From the NCBI GenBank assembly GCA_963924555.1, contig OZ004581.1:8533338-8597337 (forward strand): a stretch of 64,000 nt of DNA, written 5' to 3'. Positions 37,217-47,420 of this stretch are shown piece after piece. The notes under the pieces are model-generated. The model had not been told where the DNA came from. It ran no database searches and saw only the letters and a list, made by a program, of their open reading frames with translations. Position numbers and translations under genes: made by a program. Positions within the stretch are counted from its first letter, which is position 1. Every line of letters starts with the position of its first letter. Source of the stretch: Crambe crambe. Its lineage: Eukaryota; Porifera; Demospongiae; Poecilosclerida; Crambeidae.

Positions 37217-38187
37217 ATGATGATCAACTCTGGGAACTTAACTGCTCACGGTAGTGTTGTGGTGCAGGGAGATAGGCGTGTAATTGTAACTCCACTTCAA
37301 CCGGCTACAGCTATAGCGGTGAGTCTGAAATTCTATTTAAAGCCCACTTGTGGAGATTTTCTTATGCTCGATCATAGGCTCAACAACCTATCTTCAGTTA
37401 TCGTGTGAAGATAATCAATAATGTTAAAAAGAAGGATAGCATAGTCAGGGACATGAGATCTTTCAGTGGAAAATTTTCATCTATTACTGACCTCAAGGTT
37501 AAAATTATGGAAGAATTTGAAAGTCAAGTCCCACGAACTACACACTTTTCAGTTGGATATTTTGAAGGTGGGCGGCACTCCTCCAAAAAGTGGCTAGTAA
37601 CTCCAGCGGACCTCTCTGCCATGTATTCCACTATAAATCAAAGTGGTACAAAGATAGATATATACTTGTGGTGTGATGGAGCCAGTGAAGACAATTCAAG
37701 GAAACGTAAGAGAGATAGTAGTCCTGCTCCTCCATCGAAACGAGTTGAAAAAGAGAGGGAGATTGATGACATGGTTGCAGAGATAAAAGAACTTCATGAA
37801 AATGATAACTATAGTGATCCACAATATCGATTGTGGGCTAGGATGATTGTGAATGGTCTTCATTCTTCTAAGGAATCCCCACCTCAAGTACCAATGATAA
37901 CTGGCATTGTACCAACCAGAGCTTCTAGAAAATCCATTGAGGATACTGTAGCAAGCACAGTTTCAGCAGTTGTGAAGGCAATTGCCAGTCCTCAGCAGTC
38001 TCAGCACAATTCTATAGAGCCTCAGTTAGGAATGGGGATATCACCAACCAAAGCAGTTGATATACGAGGTAAATGTTTTTCTCAACTTGCTAGCTTGAAA
38101 AAGCTCTTTGAAGAGTCTATCATTACTGAAGATGAAATGCAGGAGCAAAAGAGTAGCATTTTGAAAACTTTAAGGAAATTTAGTTAA
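37217..38187 (+). CDS. SHOCT-type nuclear protein, transposon-associated, probably frameshifted
   Basis: Exon 1 (37,217-37,318) encodes MMINSGNLTAHG...PATAIA up to GTGAGT. The second exon (after TCTTCAG at 37,397) is open to 38,187: a PB1-like start (KIINNVKKKDSIVRDMRSF), a basic stretch KRKRDSSPAPPSKR that may be a nuclear signal, and a C-terminal RGKCFSQLASLKKLFEESI-ITEDEM segment typical of the SHOCT domain. Joining at the obvious splice sites leaves one base too many before TATCGTGTG, so this copy appears frameshifted or uses another border. It faces the transposase at 38,294 tail to tail with a gap of about 100 bp, suggesting a two-gene element (inference). No enzymatic motif is seen. 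Confidence 0.6.
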
Positions 38188-38293
38188 TTGCCTGATTGGA
38201 CAGTGCTTCATGTACTAGCTATATCTATTGAATTGAGTATCCTGTAAACATAGATATTATTTCAAGTTGTCTAGTATGATACAATCACTGGTT

Positions 38294-39154
38294 TTATTGA
38301 TTATAAATTTTACTATCGGCAATCCATCCTTCACAGTCTTGTGGTGTTATTGTTGAGAATGCACTATAAACTATAGTATCAATGTCTTGAATTGCTTGCA
38401 TTTCATCTTGCATTGCTCGCATCATAGCCTTGGCTTTTGAAAATAATTCTTCAATAGGGTTCATATCTGGTGAATATGGGGGGAGCCAGTAAATCAGGAC
38501 TCCTACCTCCTGCAGAAGCTGTGTAACTTCAGATACATGATGAATAGTGCAATTATCCATTATGACAATACTTCTAGAGTTATTGCCATTGAAGGCCATG
38601 ACATTGGGCATCAAGGAGTTTTCAATAAATTCAATAAACGTTTCACCATCAACACTTCCTCTTACTATTCTACAAGCTAATATTCCTTCCACTGACATGA
38701 TACAAATTGCTGATATGTGTTCTCCCCTTACCAAGAGTTGCTGTTTTCTTGCTGGCCTTCCTCTTAAGCTGTATCCCTTGGTTCTAAAAGTGTCCCGGTG
38801 ATCAGTTCCAGTTTCATCAAGGAAGAGTAACATGTGTGAACTGAAAAGGGAGATATCTGCAGCAAACTTTTCACGCAGATCATCATCTCTTTGTACAGCA
38901 TACAACTTGAGTCTTTGTCTAGTGAAGCCAGCCTTGTTGAGAAAAACACAAATAGCACTCTCTGTGACATCAATACCTAGCTGTAGCTCGAGTTCATTCT
39001 TCAGCTCTCGAAGATATAGGCCTGGTTTGTCAATAACCAGGTGAAGAATAAAAAGCTCAGCTGATTTTGTGATTTTCCTGAATGACTTCTCAGAAGGGTA
39101 AGCTTTCTTGTTAACACTGCCAGTAGTTTCAAACAGTCTAACAATACGTCGGAC
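38294..39154 (-). pseudogene. IS630/Tc1-mariner-type DDE transposase, main part, split by an insertion
   Basis: After an N-terminal winged-helix-like region this encodes the RNase-H-like DDE fold: first acidic residue in MLLFLDETG, second in IVIMDNCTIHH, and the hallmark PPYSPDMNPIEELFSKAK carrying the third. Such proteins cut and paste DNA at TA sites. The 5' end of the gene is separated by a 1,108-bp element: codons before the break are at 40,263-40,404, and the 7-bp GTCGGAC at the break is duplicated. Removing the insert and one duplicate gives a continuous frame (…STV-RRIVRLF…). The open frame that reads outward into the inserted element is artificial. Otherwise the catalytic part looks intact, so the inactivation is recent. 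Confidence 0.88.
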
Positions 39155-40262
39155 CATAGATATAAGAGGTTTTACGGGATTGGAAACGCCCAATGAACTG
39201 CACAACCGTGGCGCGTTGACAGATGCGCACGCGCATGCAGCATTATTATATTAATGGTTGTGAAAAGAGATCAATATTCACTCCTTTCAAGGCAGTTAAA
39301 GTGATGTTCTGCCCCTACAACTCACAGAATAGTACAAGTAAGCTAAGGGGAAGGTATTGAAGAAGTGAAGAGTCAGAGAGTTGAAGTTGGAGAGTCTGAG
39401 GAAGGAAGTTATTAATTATTCATAACTTTTTTCCTTGTAATTATAACTATGAGTACCTATCATTGCTCATTATACATTAATTTTATGTGATTGATTTGAA
39501 AGAAAGGCCAGAATGACTTTTGGTATTAAAATTAGACATAGATTCATCATTATTATAGCTAGATAATTTTGCCCCGAAGTTATCCGCCAGTTTCTGCTCA
39601 GTTCTCCCTCATCAGCATTATTGCAATACTTCCAGCTTTTGGCTGTTGGATTTTGACACCATCCACCTCAAGAATTCGGCTCAGTCAACTGTCCTGTGGA
39701 CCCTATGGATATTAGGGGGGAAATATAGTAAGCTTGCCATCTCCATAGGATGACTATTGTATAGAAAACGAATGCACCAATTCCATTTACTGTTCTATCC
39801 TTTCCCTGAAATAACTAATACAGTTGCAATATTGTTAATCTATTTCTTGGGAGAGGGATTACAGTTTTAACACCACTTGCAAATGCTAGAGACAATATAT
39901 GTCAGCTAATACAAAAACTAACATTGCTATTCCATGTAGCTAAAGTTTACATGCCTTTTGATCAGAAAATGGGCAACAGCAATTGATTCTATCAAGCGTG
40001 AGAGGGATTATAGTCCCATTAACCACTACAGTAGTATTTGTAGGATTAAACTTGAAAATCTGAGCTAAAATTTATTTCATACAGTAAATCTATGCCCTAG
40101 TGTATTATAGTATCATTGGCATAAGTCTTACCTCATGGATCTTGTCAGAACAGCAACTTTGACAAAAGTGCTATGTCATTCAGCTGTCAACGCGCCTCGG
40201 TTGTTAGTTGCTAACGAGAGCACGTGATCCGTTTCCAATCCCGTAAACCTCTTATATCTATG
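39155..40262. mobile_element. 1.1-kb non-coding transposon, CATAGATA ends, 7-bp target duplication
   Basis: The terminal repeats begin CATAGATATAAGAGG and share CGGGATTGGAAACG about 20 bases in. Flanks GTCGGAC (39,148-39,154 and 40,263-40,269) are a perfect 7-bp duplication. The interior is AT-rich and no protein was recognised. A TGCGCACGCGCATGC word lies just inside the left end. The insertion disrupts the transposase gene. Confidence 0.9.
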
Positions 40263-40404
40263 GTCGGACAGTAGATCCATCCACGCTCAAATTAGCTGCA
40301 ACTTTCTTGATGGGCAACTGTAAAGCTAATACTTGCCATACTAACCTCCAACGCAAGTCATTGCTGTATGGACTGCTCCTCGAATTTTCACAAGATGTCG
40401 ACAT
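40263..40404 (-). pseudogene. 5' part of the split IS630-type transposase
   Basis: Minus-strand ATG at 40,404 opens 45 codons (MSTSCENSRSSPYSNDLRWR...) with helix-turn-helix character (QLPIKKVAANLSVDGSTV). They end exactly at the insertion border and continue in frame at 39,154. This is the DNA-binding end of the transposase. Confidence 0.85.
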
Positions 40405-40522
40405 GGCCGCGCCGGCTAGCTAAGCGTCCCGACCCTTTACCAACCGAGAGGTTCAAAAATTGTTGGTTTGCGCATGATCATTGAGATAATTTTGGCAAGG
40501 CTACAAAAAAACCGTGTAGAAG

Positions 40523-42324
40523 CATAGATACTATAACCTCCGGACACGGGATTGGAAACGGGTGGTTCGCGCGAGATTTTAGGATACAATCCGCGTTGTT
40601 TGCTGAGTCAGCAAAGACGTTGCCAAACAGTAGCCGAGGCAAGTATTTCGATAATGGCTGAAGCTATAGGAGAAATACAAGTAAGCAAAGATTGTAACCT
40701 TAAATCCAGCTATTATAGCTATGTAATTCACTTTTCAGGCCCCTCTCAATGAGTCTGAGATACATTCAGGCTGTAAAAGAAGATAACGGGTTTAAACTTC
40801 CTTCATCAAACGCTTCTGCATCTCTGCAAGCTGCAAGAGAGTCATATGCATGGTGCCTGGACTGCAGGAATGAATGTTAGCTTTCAAATTTTGCTTTAAT
40901 CCATAGCAAACTTGAAACAGCTCTGACTATTTAAAGTCAGCTGTAAACAAAGGTGGGGGTTTACCATTATAGCATTTATTCATCGGATGAATTCATCTTA
41001 ATGTGGAAGAAATTCTTGGTGTCATCACCAAAATATGGTGGATTTCCCATCTTCCAGAATATCATCTGATAGGTTTTTTAGGTGAACATGATGGGGGATC
41101 TACTGTTACAGCAGCATGTCCATTTTGATACATTTATAGAACTGTGAAGGACAGAGTCCATGGTGAAAAAATATGTATGGAGTGGTTATTGAGTTTAGAG
41201 GAACTTTTGGATGAAGAGCTAGCTATAGAAGAAGCAGCAGTCCAATCTTCAGCAACTGGATCCTCAATGTGAACAGAAGTGGCTTGTATTTTGTATTAGA
41301 TCTATATAGATGATGCATTTGACATCTTTATTGATTAAAAAATGAGGTATACTATTGTACGAGCAATTAAGGCTAGAGAAATATCATGTGGAAAAAAGAT
41401 GAAATCATGGAAGAAGTAATGAGAGATGAATGAATTGGTCTATATATGGATATGAATGTCGAAATTGGGAAGGAGTTGCTGAAAATAATCATTGAAGGGT
41501 GGATCAAGATGAGTGAATTCTCATTTGGTTGTGCGTGGTTGAAACTTTAAGCAGAGGTCGAAAAAGTCCCTCCAATGTTCTAAAGGACTGCGCAAAGTCC
41601 TCATCACCAAAACTCTTCTTTTAGCCACTATATATAAATGTAATGATAAAAATCGTCACAGGTAGGAGTATCCATGCATTCAGTTCAGAGTTGACCAAAT
41701 TGGGTTTTTAAAGTTTATGGTTATAGCATAATTATGATGTGTAACTTAAGGCCTACACTAAAAGTCAGCTACTCTAACTATGCACATGCAAAACTACTTT
41801 TATTTTGCTACAACATCAACTAGTTATTTTTCATAGTAAACTTCTCCCAGACTGGTAAATTGAGCACACAATTACACACATTAATGGCCTCCCGAACTTA
41901 CAAAACCCAGATTTTTTTCCAGTAATATTCAAGTCTTAGAAAAAAAGCATTCTATAACAAACTTTATCTCTATGTATACCATTTGGTGGAAAATTTAATG
42001 CAAAATAACTTCATTCAACACAGAAAACCTTTCACACAGTTTTCTTCTCCAGGAATTGACCAACCACAGCAAAAACTAGCCATATCAATGAACTAGGGTT
42101 TAAAATTTTGTTTTAAGTATCAAAATGAGTAGTATAAAGTATTAGACAAAGCTGTTTTCTTACTGGCTCGCTCTATTCATCCGTTTCAGAGCGATGTCTT
42201 TATTCTCTTTTTATGTACGGTCAACAAAAATTACAACGCGGAGTGCACGCAAGCAATTCAATGGTTGTCATAGGCGCACGTGAGCCCGTTTCCAATCCCG
42301 TGTCCGGAGGTTATAGTATCTATG
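40523..42324. mobile_element. 1.8-kb transposon of the same family, with decayed coding remnants
   Basis: The terminal repeats, about 39 bp and nearly perfect, start CATAGATACTATAACC and again contain CGGGATTGGAAACG. The duplicated flank is GTAGAAG (40,516-40,522 and 42,325-42,331), 7 bp. Inside on the plus strand are exon-like pieces: MAEAIGEIQ ending at a GTAAGC donor (about 40,654-40,680), a frame around 40,749-40,880, and EWLLSLEELLDEELAIEEAA (about 41,178-41,240). They do not join in frame and I do not recognise them. The superfamily is unassigned; the 7-bp duplication is unusual. Confidence 0.88.
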
Positions 42325-42331
42325 GTAGAAG

Positions 42332-43859
42332 GGAGTTATCAGCTTTTATCTAAATACGCAGCAAGGATTTATCAGCACCTGTGTAGAACCATAGATAATG
42401 CATTGCGTTCACATAGCACGCGCACTACGTCAGGCATGACCACGTGGCTGTAGTGGAGAGTGCTGCCTCCTGTCATTTTTCTTTCTTTTTTCCCACTATG
42501 AGTAAGTAGCCAAACTTTGTAGCTACAAGAGAGTATCAAGTACTTGGTGCATCGGTGGGCTAGGGTGTTATGCCCTTGCACTAGTCTTGTTTCCAGATTA
42601 TGTACATCTTGGGTAGAGGCCATCTGGGGACTTTAGCAGGGCTGATCCAGGATTTCCTTGGATGGTGGCTGGTGTTGCCAGAAGACCATATTCCAATCTT
42701 ACCATGTGGCCTATTTTGGCTCGTGTTACAGCTATTTAGATCCATGGAAAAAAGACAAAAGCAAATAAAGCTACATATATAGCTAGCTCTTGTTCTGAAC
42801 TGCAAAGTAAGCCGCTAGAAGAACTACTCCATCAGTGCCATCGGCTGATCAACCAATCATGGGAGTTTATATGAGATCTACCTAATATTCTAATAGCCCA
42901 ATTCAAGCCCCTGTTAGTCCAAAATCTTGCTCAGAGATCTGTCCAATTAAAACCCAGAATGAGCTACATAAGTGGACCTTTACCTAGAGAATCTTTAGAG
43001 CAAGCTGAGAAGATGTTGTGGATGATATTTTAAAAGCATGAAATTACATAGGAAATCACTGGATGGGTACTCTTCTCAACCTCACAAATGTAACAGGGCA
43101 GCCTTTTAAGCATTTAAGCTTCTCATGTCAGTCACTTGATAAAAGACATTGTGTGCTGCCTCTGTCACAATGTCTTGAACAATCCCCAGATGTTCTCCTG
43201 AGCTTCGTGTGGGAACATCTGGGAAATGAGAGAGAAAATTTTTCTCTGGTTTTCCAGCCAATCGTTACTTATCAACAAGGTTCTAAAGATAATAATTATG
43301 GATATCAATACATGTATGTATACTGAAAATGATCACACATAATTTGGTAAAAACCATAACTATTAATACCAATAACCATAACTATTATTCATTAATTTTA
43401 GCTAGTTAATGATGAGGTAAATAATTTGTCTCATTCATGATGTAGTATAATATTTATAGCAATGTTACTCTTTATTATGTAGATAAAAAAATTAGCGATG
43501 AAAACAAAGGTTTGTTCCAGAGAGGTATGGTATCAACATCAGTGACCAATACCCTTTCAACGAGCCTAATTGAGAAAGCTGTTGATGAAACAAAACTTGA
43601 TAGGAAGATAGTGAAGGTAATATCTGTTTGTACTGTTTGTTGATTTCCTAACCCAATATGATTGTGTTAGCTATGCAATTAACTGTATGCAGCAACCAAA
43701 ATTCTAAATGGTGCACCCCAGCTCATGGGATGAAATTCAAAGTTCAATAGCAACTTGATTGGTACAATTTTTAGCTATGGGCTATATGCCTTAAGAGCTT
43801 ATGAGGCTCAAGTACGTAGGATACAATGCTGTTATGAAACTTAAAGCAGCTGATATGTA
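42332..43859 (+). other. Unassigned region with possible exon fragments
   Basis: One CATAGATAATGC, possibly a lone end of the 7-bp-duplication family, occurs at about 42,390. A plus-strand frame 43,063-43,326 (87 codons) and an exon-like stretch 43,482-43,615 (acceptor GTAG, donor AAG/GTAATA, encoding KKISDENKGLFQRG...) could be pieces of one gene. I do not recognise either and cannot define the gene. Confidence 0.3.
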
Positions 43860-45368
43860 CACTGTAAAAACGAGATGGTGAACATCACTACATTTGTTGT
43901 GATGTTCACTACTCTATCAGTTCACTACTAAGTAGTGAAGTCATACTGTAGTGAACTTCAATTCTCCTGTAGTAACCATCACTACATAATGATTCACTAG
44001 TTGTATATCGATCCGACTGTAGCTAGTAAGCTTCACTACCATGATTGTTACAGAAGTGTTTATTCACGTGGTGTATCATTATTATAGTAGTATTATGATG
44101 ATGAAGTACAGTTAAACATGAGAAATATGATATTTTAAGCTCACAAATTGAGACCTATTGGGACCATATGTTTTACAAATATGTAATGGATGGTGATCAG
44201 TAAATCGATGGTATTTATATACATGTATATCTGATGAAGAAACGACTTCATATGCGTGATAATGTTGATTAAGACATGTTGTGATAAGAACACACATAAC
44301 AAATAGTGTTTCCGAAGCTGGTGTCTGATAAATATGTAATATTTGACAAAACTTTGGCTCTTCTTCTGTTATTCCACACACAATGACTTGCTTCATTTTG
44401 TATGTGATTCCATTTATGGTGGCAGAGCGAGCCCTAAAGGTAAATAGCTAGGATCAATTAGGACAAAGAAATTATAGCTTTAACTGACCTCCAAATGGCA
44501 GTTTCATCCAATAATTCTGGTGCAGTAAGGATTATTTTGTTATAATATTCAATATCTCCAATTTTCAATTTAGCGACTACATAATAATTAAGGAGTAATG
44601 ATCCAATCACAGCATATTTTCTACATAATGCACACCAATAATTGATTGCTGAACGTACCTCCAGTGTAAGTAGCTTGATGTTTTTGATCCAACATATTAT
44701 AGCACATATACGTAGTGTTGATGGCGGGCAGCTAAAGTTTTCGGAATATTTCGAAAATTTCTCAGGATATTAGAGATGTGTTTGAAGAAGCTATGTTTAG
44801 CCTCATATCTCATACACCACAATTTAATTAGGGGACCACACCTAAATTAAGAAAAAAACATTATTTTGGGACTGCATGTGGGTGTATGTTCCAGTGAGTT
44901 GACTTGAATGGTGAAACTAGAACGTATTTCTGGGGTTTAAGTGCCAGTGACTTATATATTGTTCACACAAACAAAATTTTTACTACTATACAAGGTATGT
45001 TCACCATTATAAATAATTATTCCAACATGGTGGCATAGCTATGGGAGTGAAATCACTTGCCACTTTATCCATGTTGGAATATGCACCAAGTAGTGCATTT
45101 TTGGTGTGAGAGGTCTGTCTGGATATAGATTTTTGAATTCTGTTAGGAAATCCTCTATTATCATTGCCAAATATTCAATGCGTTCTCGGTCAATTACAGG
45201 AGCAAAAACTTCATCCATTATTTCTAAATGAACCAAATAATTCTCCCATCAGGGCCATAATCAAAAGAATTTATTCTACTGTTCAGTAATTCTAGAGAAA
45301 AAAGTTTGTCCACCGTTACGCTTTGAATCAAGAAATGCTTCGTACACAATTTCAAGGTTCCTGAAATA

Positions 45369-45414
<46 letters not shown>
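45369..45414. repeat. (GA)n microsatellite
   Basis: Uninterrupted GA dinucleotides just upstream (on the minus strand) of the acceptor CTTATTTCAG of a transposase exon. It therefore makes a CT-rich tract on the sense strand. Confidence 0.95.
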
Positions 45415-45416
<2 letters not shown>

Positions 45417-45963
45417 AATGAAATCATTACTTAGATATGACGCTGTGATATATACCTTCCAATATGTTGTGCATTATATCAGGAACTAAACCTGTTGTAA
45501 CATGGAAATATCTGAGGTCATTCAGCTGACCACACCAAATGTGGTTGCAATGTGATCATTCAGTGGACCACCTAAATCAGCACAATGTGTGTCATGAATA
45601 TCCTTGGTTCGAAGTTGCAAATCATCTTCAGCAAACTAAACAGATAATACAGCTTGCATCCATTAATCTGGGTCATAAATGTATGAGATTACCTTACACT
45701 GCATCTGCTCATCAGTAACCATACAATATTGGCACTTTCAAAAGGCTGACATGAGAGCTTTGTACCCTTCTATTGCCCAGGCAGCTAGATTATCAGCAGA
45801 GAAAACAGTGACTGTCCCTCGAAAAGATACAACATTACCATCAAAGTTGAATTCAACTCCAGTGTCCTGCACAAAACATATTGATGTTGGTTTAAAAAAT
45901 CACCAGATATCATACTTACACTCTCGAGACTCTTCAAATCCTCAATGACAGGTTTAATAAAGT

Positions 45964-45994
<31 letters not shown>
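45964..45994. repeat. 31-base poly-G tract
   Basis: Pure G on the plus strand (C on the transposase sense strand). It lies where relatives of the transposase would encode the segment before FIKPVIEDLKSLES, so it coincides with a coding deletion. Confidence 0.95.
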
Positions 45995-45995
<1 letters not shown>

Positions 45996-47420
45996 GAAGC
46001 AATGGATTAATTAAAAGCAACTTGTTAATTTCTCTTTTTAAAAAAAAACCTACCCAGTTTATGCTACTTTGCTTTGCTTCCAAGAGGGTTGCAAACCTCA
46101 ACCTCATCATAATAAAGTTGAATTTGAAGAGCACTAGGATCTTCAATAAACAGCTGGTTCTTTTTAATCAACTCTCCATCACAGAAATCTCCAAGTAAGC
46201 CATTGGACATGGTATGAGAATTTTTGATCTAGGAAATTAAAGATTATTCGGGTATTTCCACAGGGTTATTCTATCTGAAGATAATATTGTACCTGTTCCT
46301 GGACTACATCCATATCTAGGAGATGCTGTAGGGAGCTTATCAAACTGATATCATAGCAGCAATCTCTGATTTCTGTGGATTTGCCATGTACTTCCTCCAT
46401 ATGTCGGCCTAATACTCTTTCAGTTGGTTCCTAATGAATTAGCCAATTACGTACGTACTGTGCAGCTATAGTAATGTTAGTTAACAAACGTACGAGATAA
46501 TTGAAGTGTTCCTTATAGTACTTGAGCTGTGAATATTCAGTTGTGAGATGATCAAGAGGGAAACTATCATCAAAGCACTTCAAGAGCAATGAAGTATCCA
46601 CAGTAGGAAAACTAGACTCAACTGCCTCTTTTACTTTTAGTTTAATGGAGTCCAATGATAACATCCATAGACCATCCATGTCACTTACTAACTTCTCCAG
46701 AGTTGACTGTGGAATTCTATATTCCTCTCTAGCTTTAAGTAAAAACTTAGCCCCAGAATCAATGATATCAACATCATGGGTCGTATTATTAGTGGTTAGA
46801 ATTTCCATTTCAGATTGTAATTCTAATTCATGTGTGGTATCTGTTGTTTCATCACTCACTGTAGATGATGACATTGGATGAAGTGTGTTTCTATGTTTGC
46901 GATATACATGGGAACGAAAAGACTCGTAGTTTCTATACGTTTGAGGACAATGTTCAATCCCACAGTGAATAACCAGCCCAGGATCAAAACGATGAACTTC
47001 ACCAATATGTCTCAAAACAGTTGCAAAGGAGTTTCCTCCAAATAAGTTGCATATTGAACATATATACATTCTAGGAAAATAGCAATTAACTCTAAAGTAG
47101 TGCAAAGTAGTGCAATAACATGGTTGAGGTTTAACAGCCACTTACACTTAACAATATCATGGTTTGTGGTTTAGTTCAATAAGTGCTCTGTAAGTGCTAG
47201 CTAATTAGCTAGCTAATTAGCTAGCTATGCAGGATACTATTAGTAAACAAACCTCATAGATGTTGAATTGTCCGGCTGGCCAGCTGCATTGAAGTTCAGC
47301 ACATGCTCAGTACAGTTCATCTGATTTATATTTGAAATTGATACAGCAGCTGCTTTCTCATGACAAAGAATATAGGATTTCATTGATTGTCTTAGAAGAA
47401 GATAAGAGAAAAACACAGAC

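Larger units (their letters stand above)
44105..47141 (-). pseudogene. CACTA-type transposase with C2H2 zinc fingers, decayed
   Basis: Multi-exon minus-strand gene. The first recognisable exon (about 46,492-47,071, acceptor TTTCCTAG) has C2H2-like fingers (CSICNLFGGNSFATVLRHIGEVH; CGIEHCPQTYRNYESFRSHVYRKH). The next, about 46,293-46,434, encodes EPTERVLGRHMEEVHGKSTE. About 46,055-46,230 has DPSALQIQLYYDEVEVCNPLG. Later exons give TVTVFSADNLAAW (45,700-45,870), GLVPDIMHNILEG (about 45,460), FAPVIDRERIEYL...KMHYLVHIPTWIK (45,039-45,236), WCMRYEAKHSFFKHI (about 44,750-44,820) and a C-terminal exon ending near 44,112. Lesions: stops at 46,064-46,066 and 45,738-45,740, a one-base frameshift near 45,525, a deletion with frame change near 45,235, and loss of sequence around a poly-G tract at 45,964. 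It cannot make transposase. Confidence 0.82.

Noticed and set aside
42390..42410. Third full CATAGATA-ended element starting here
   Set aside because: Only one end was found. No matching inverted end or 7-bp duplication could be located downstream.
45962..46198. Gly-rich plus-strand frame
   Set aside because: It is generated by the 31-base poly-G tract.
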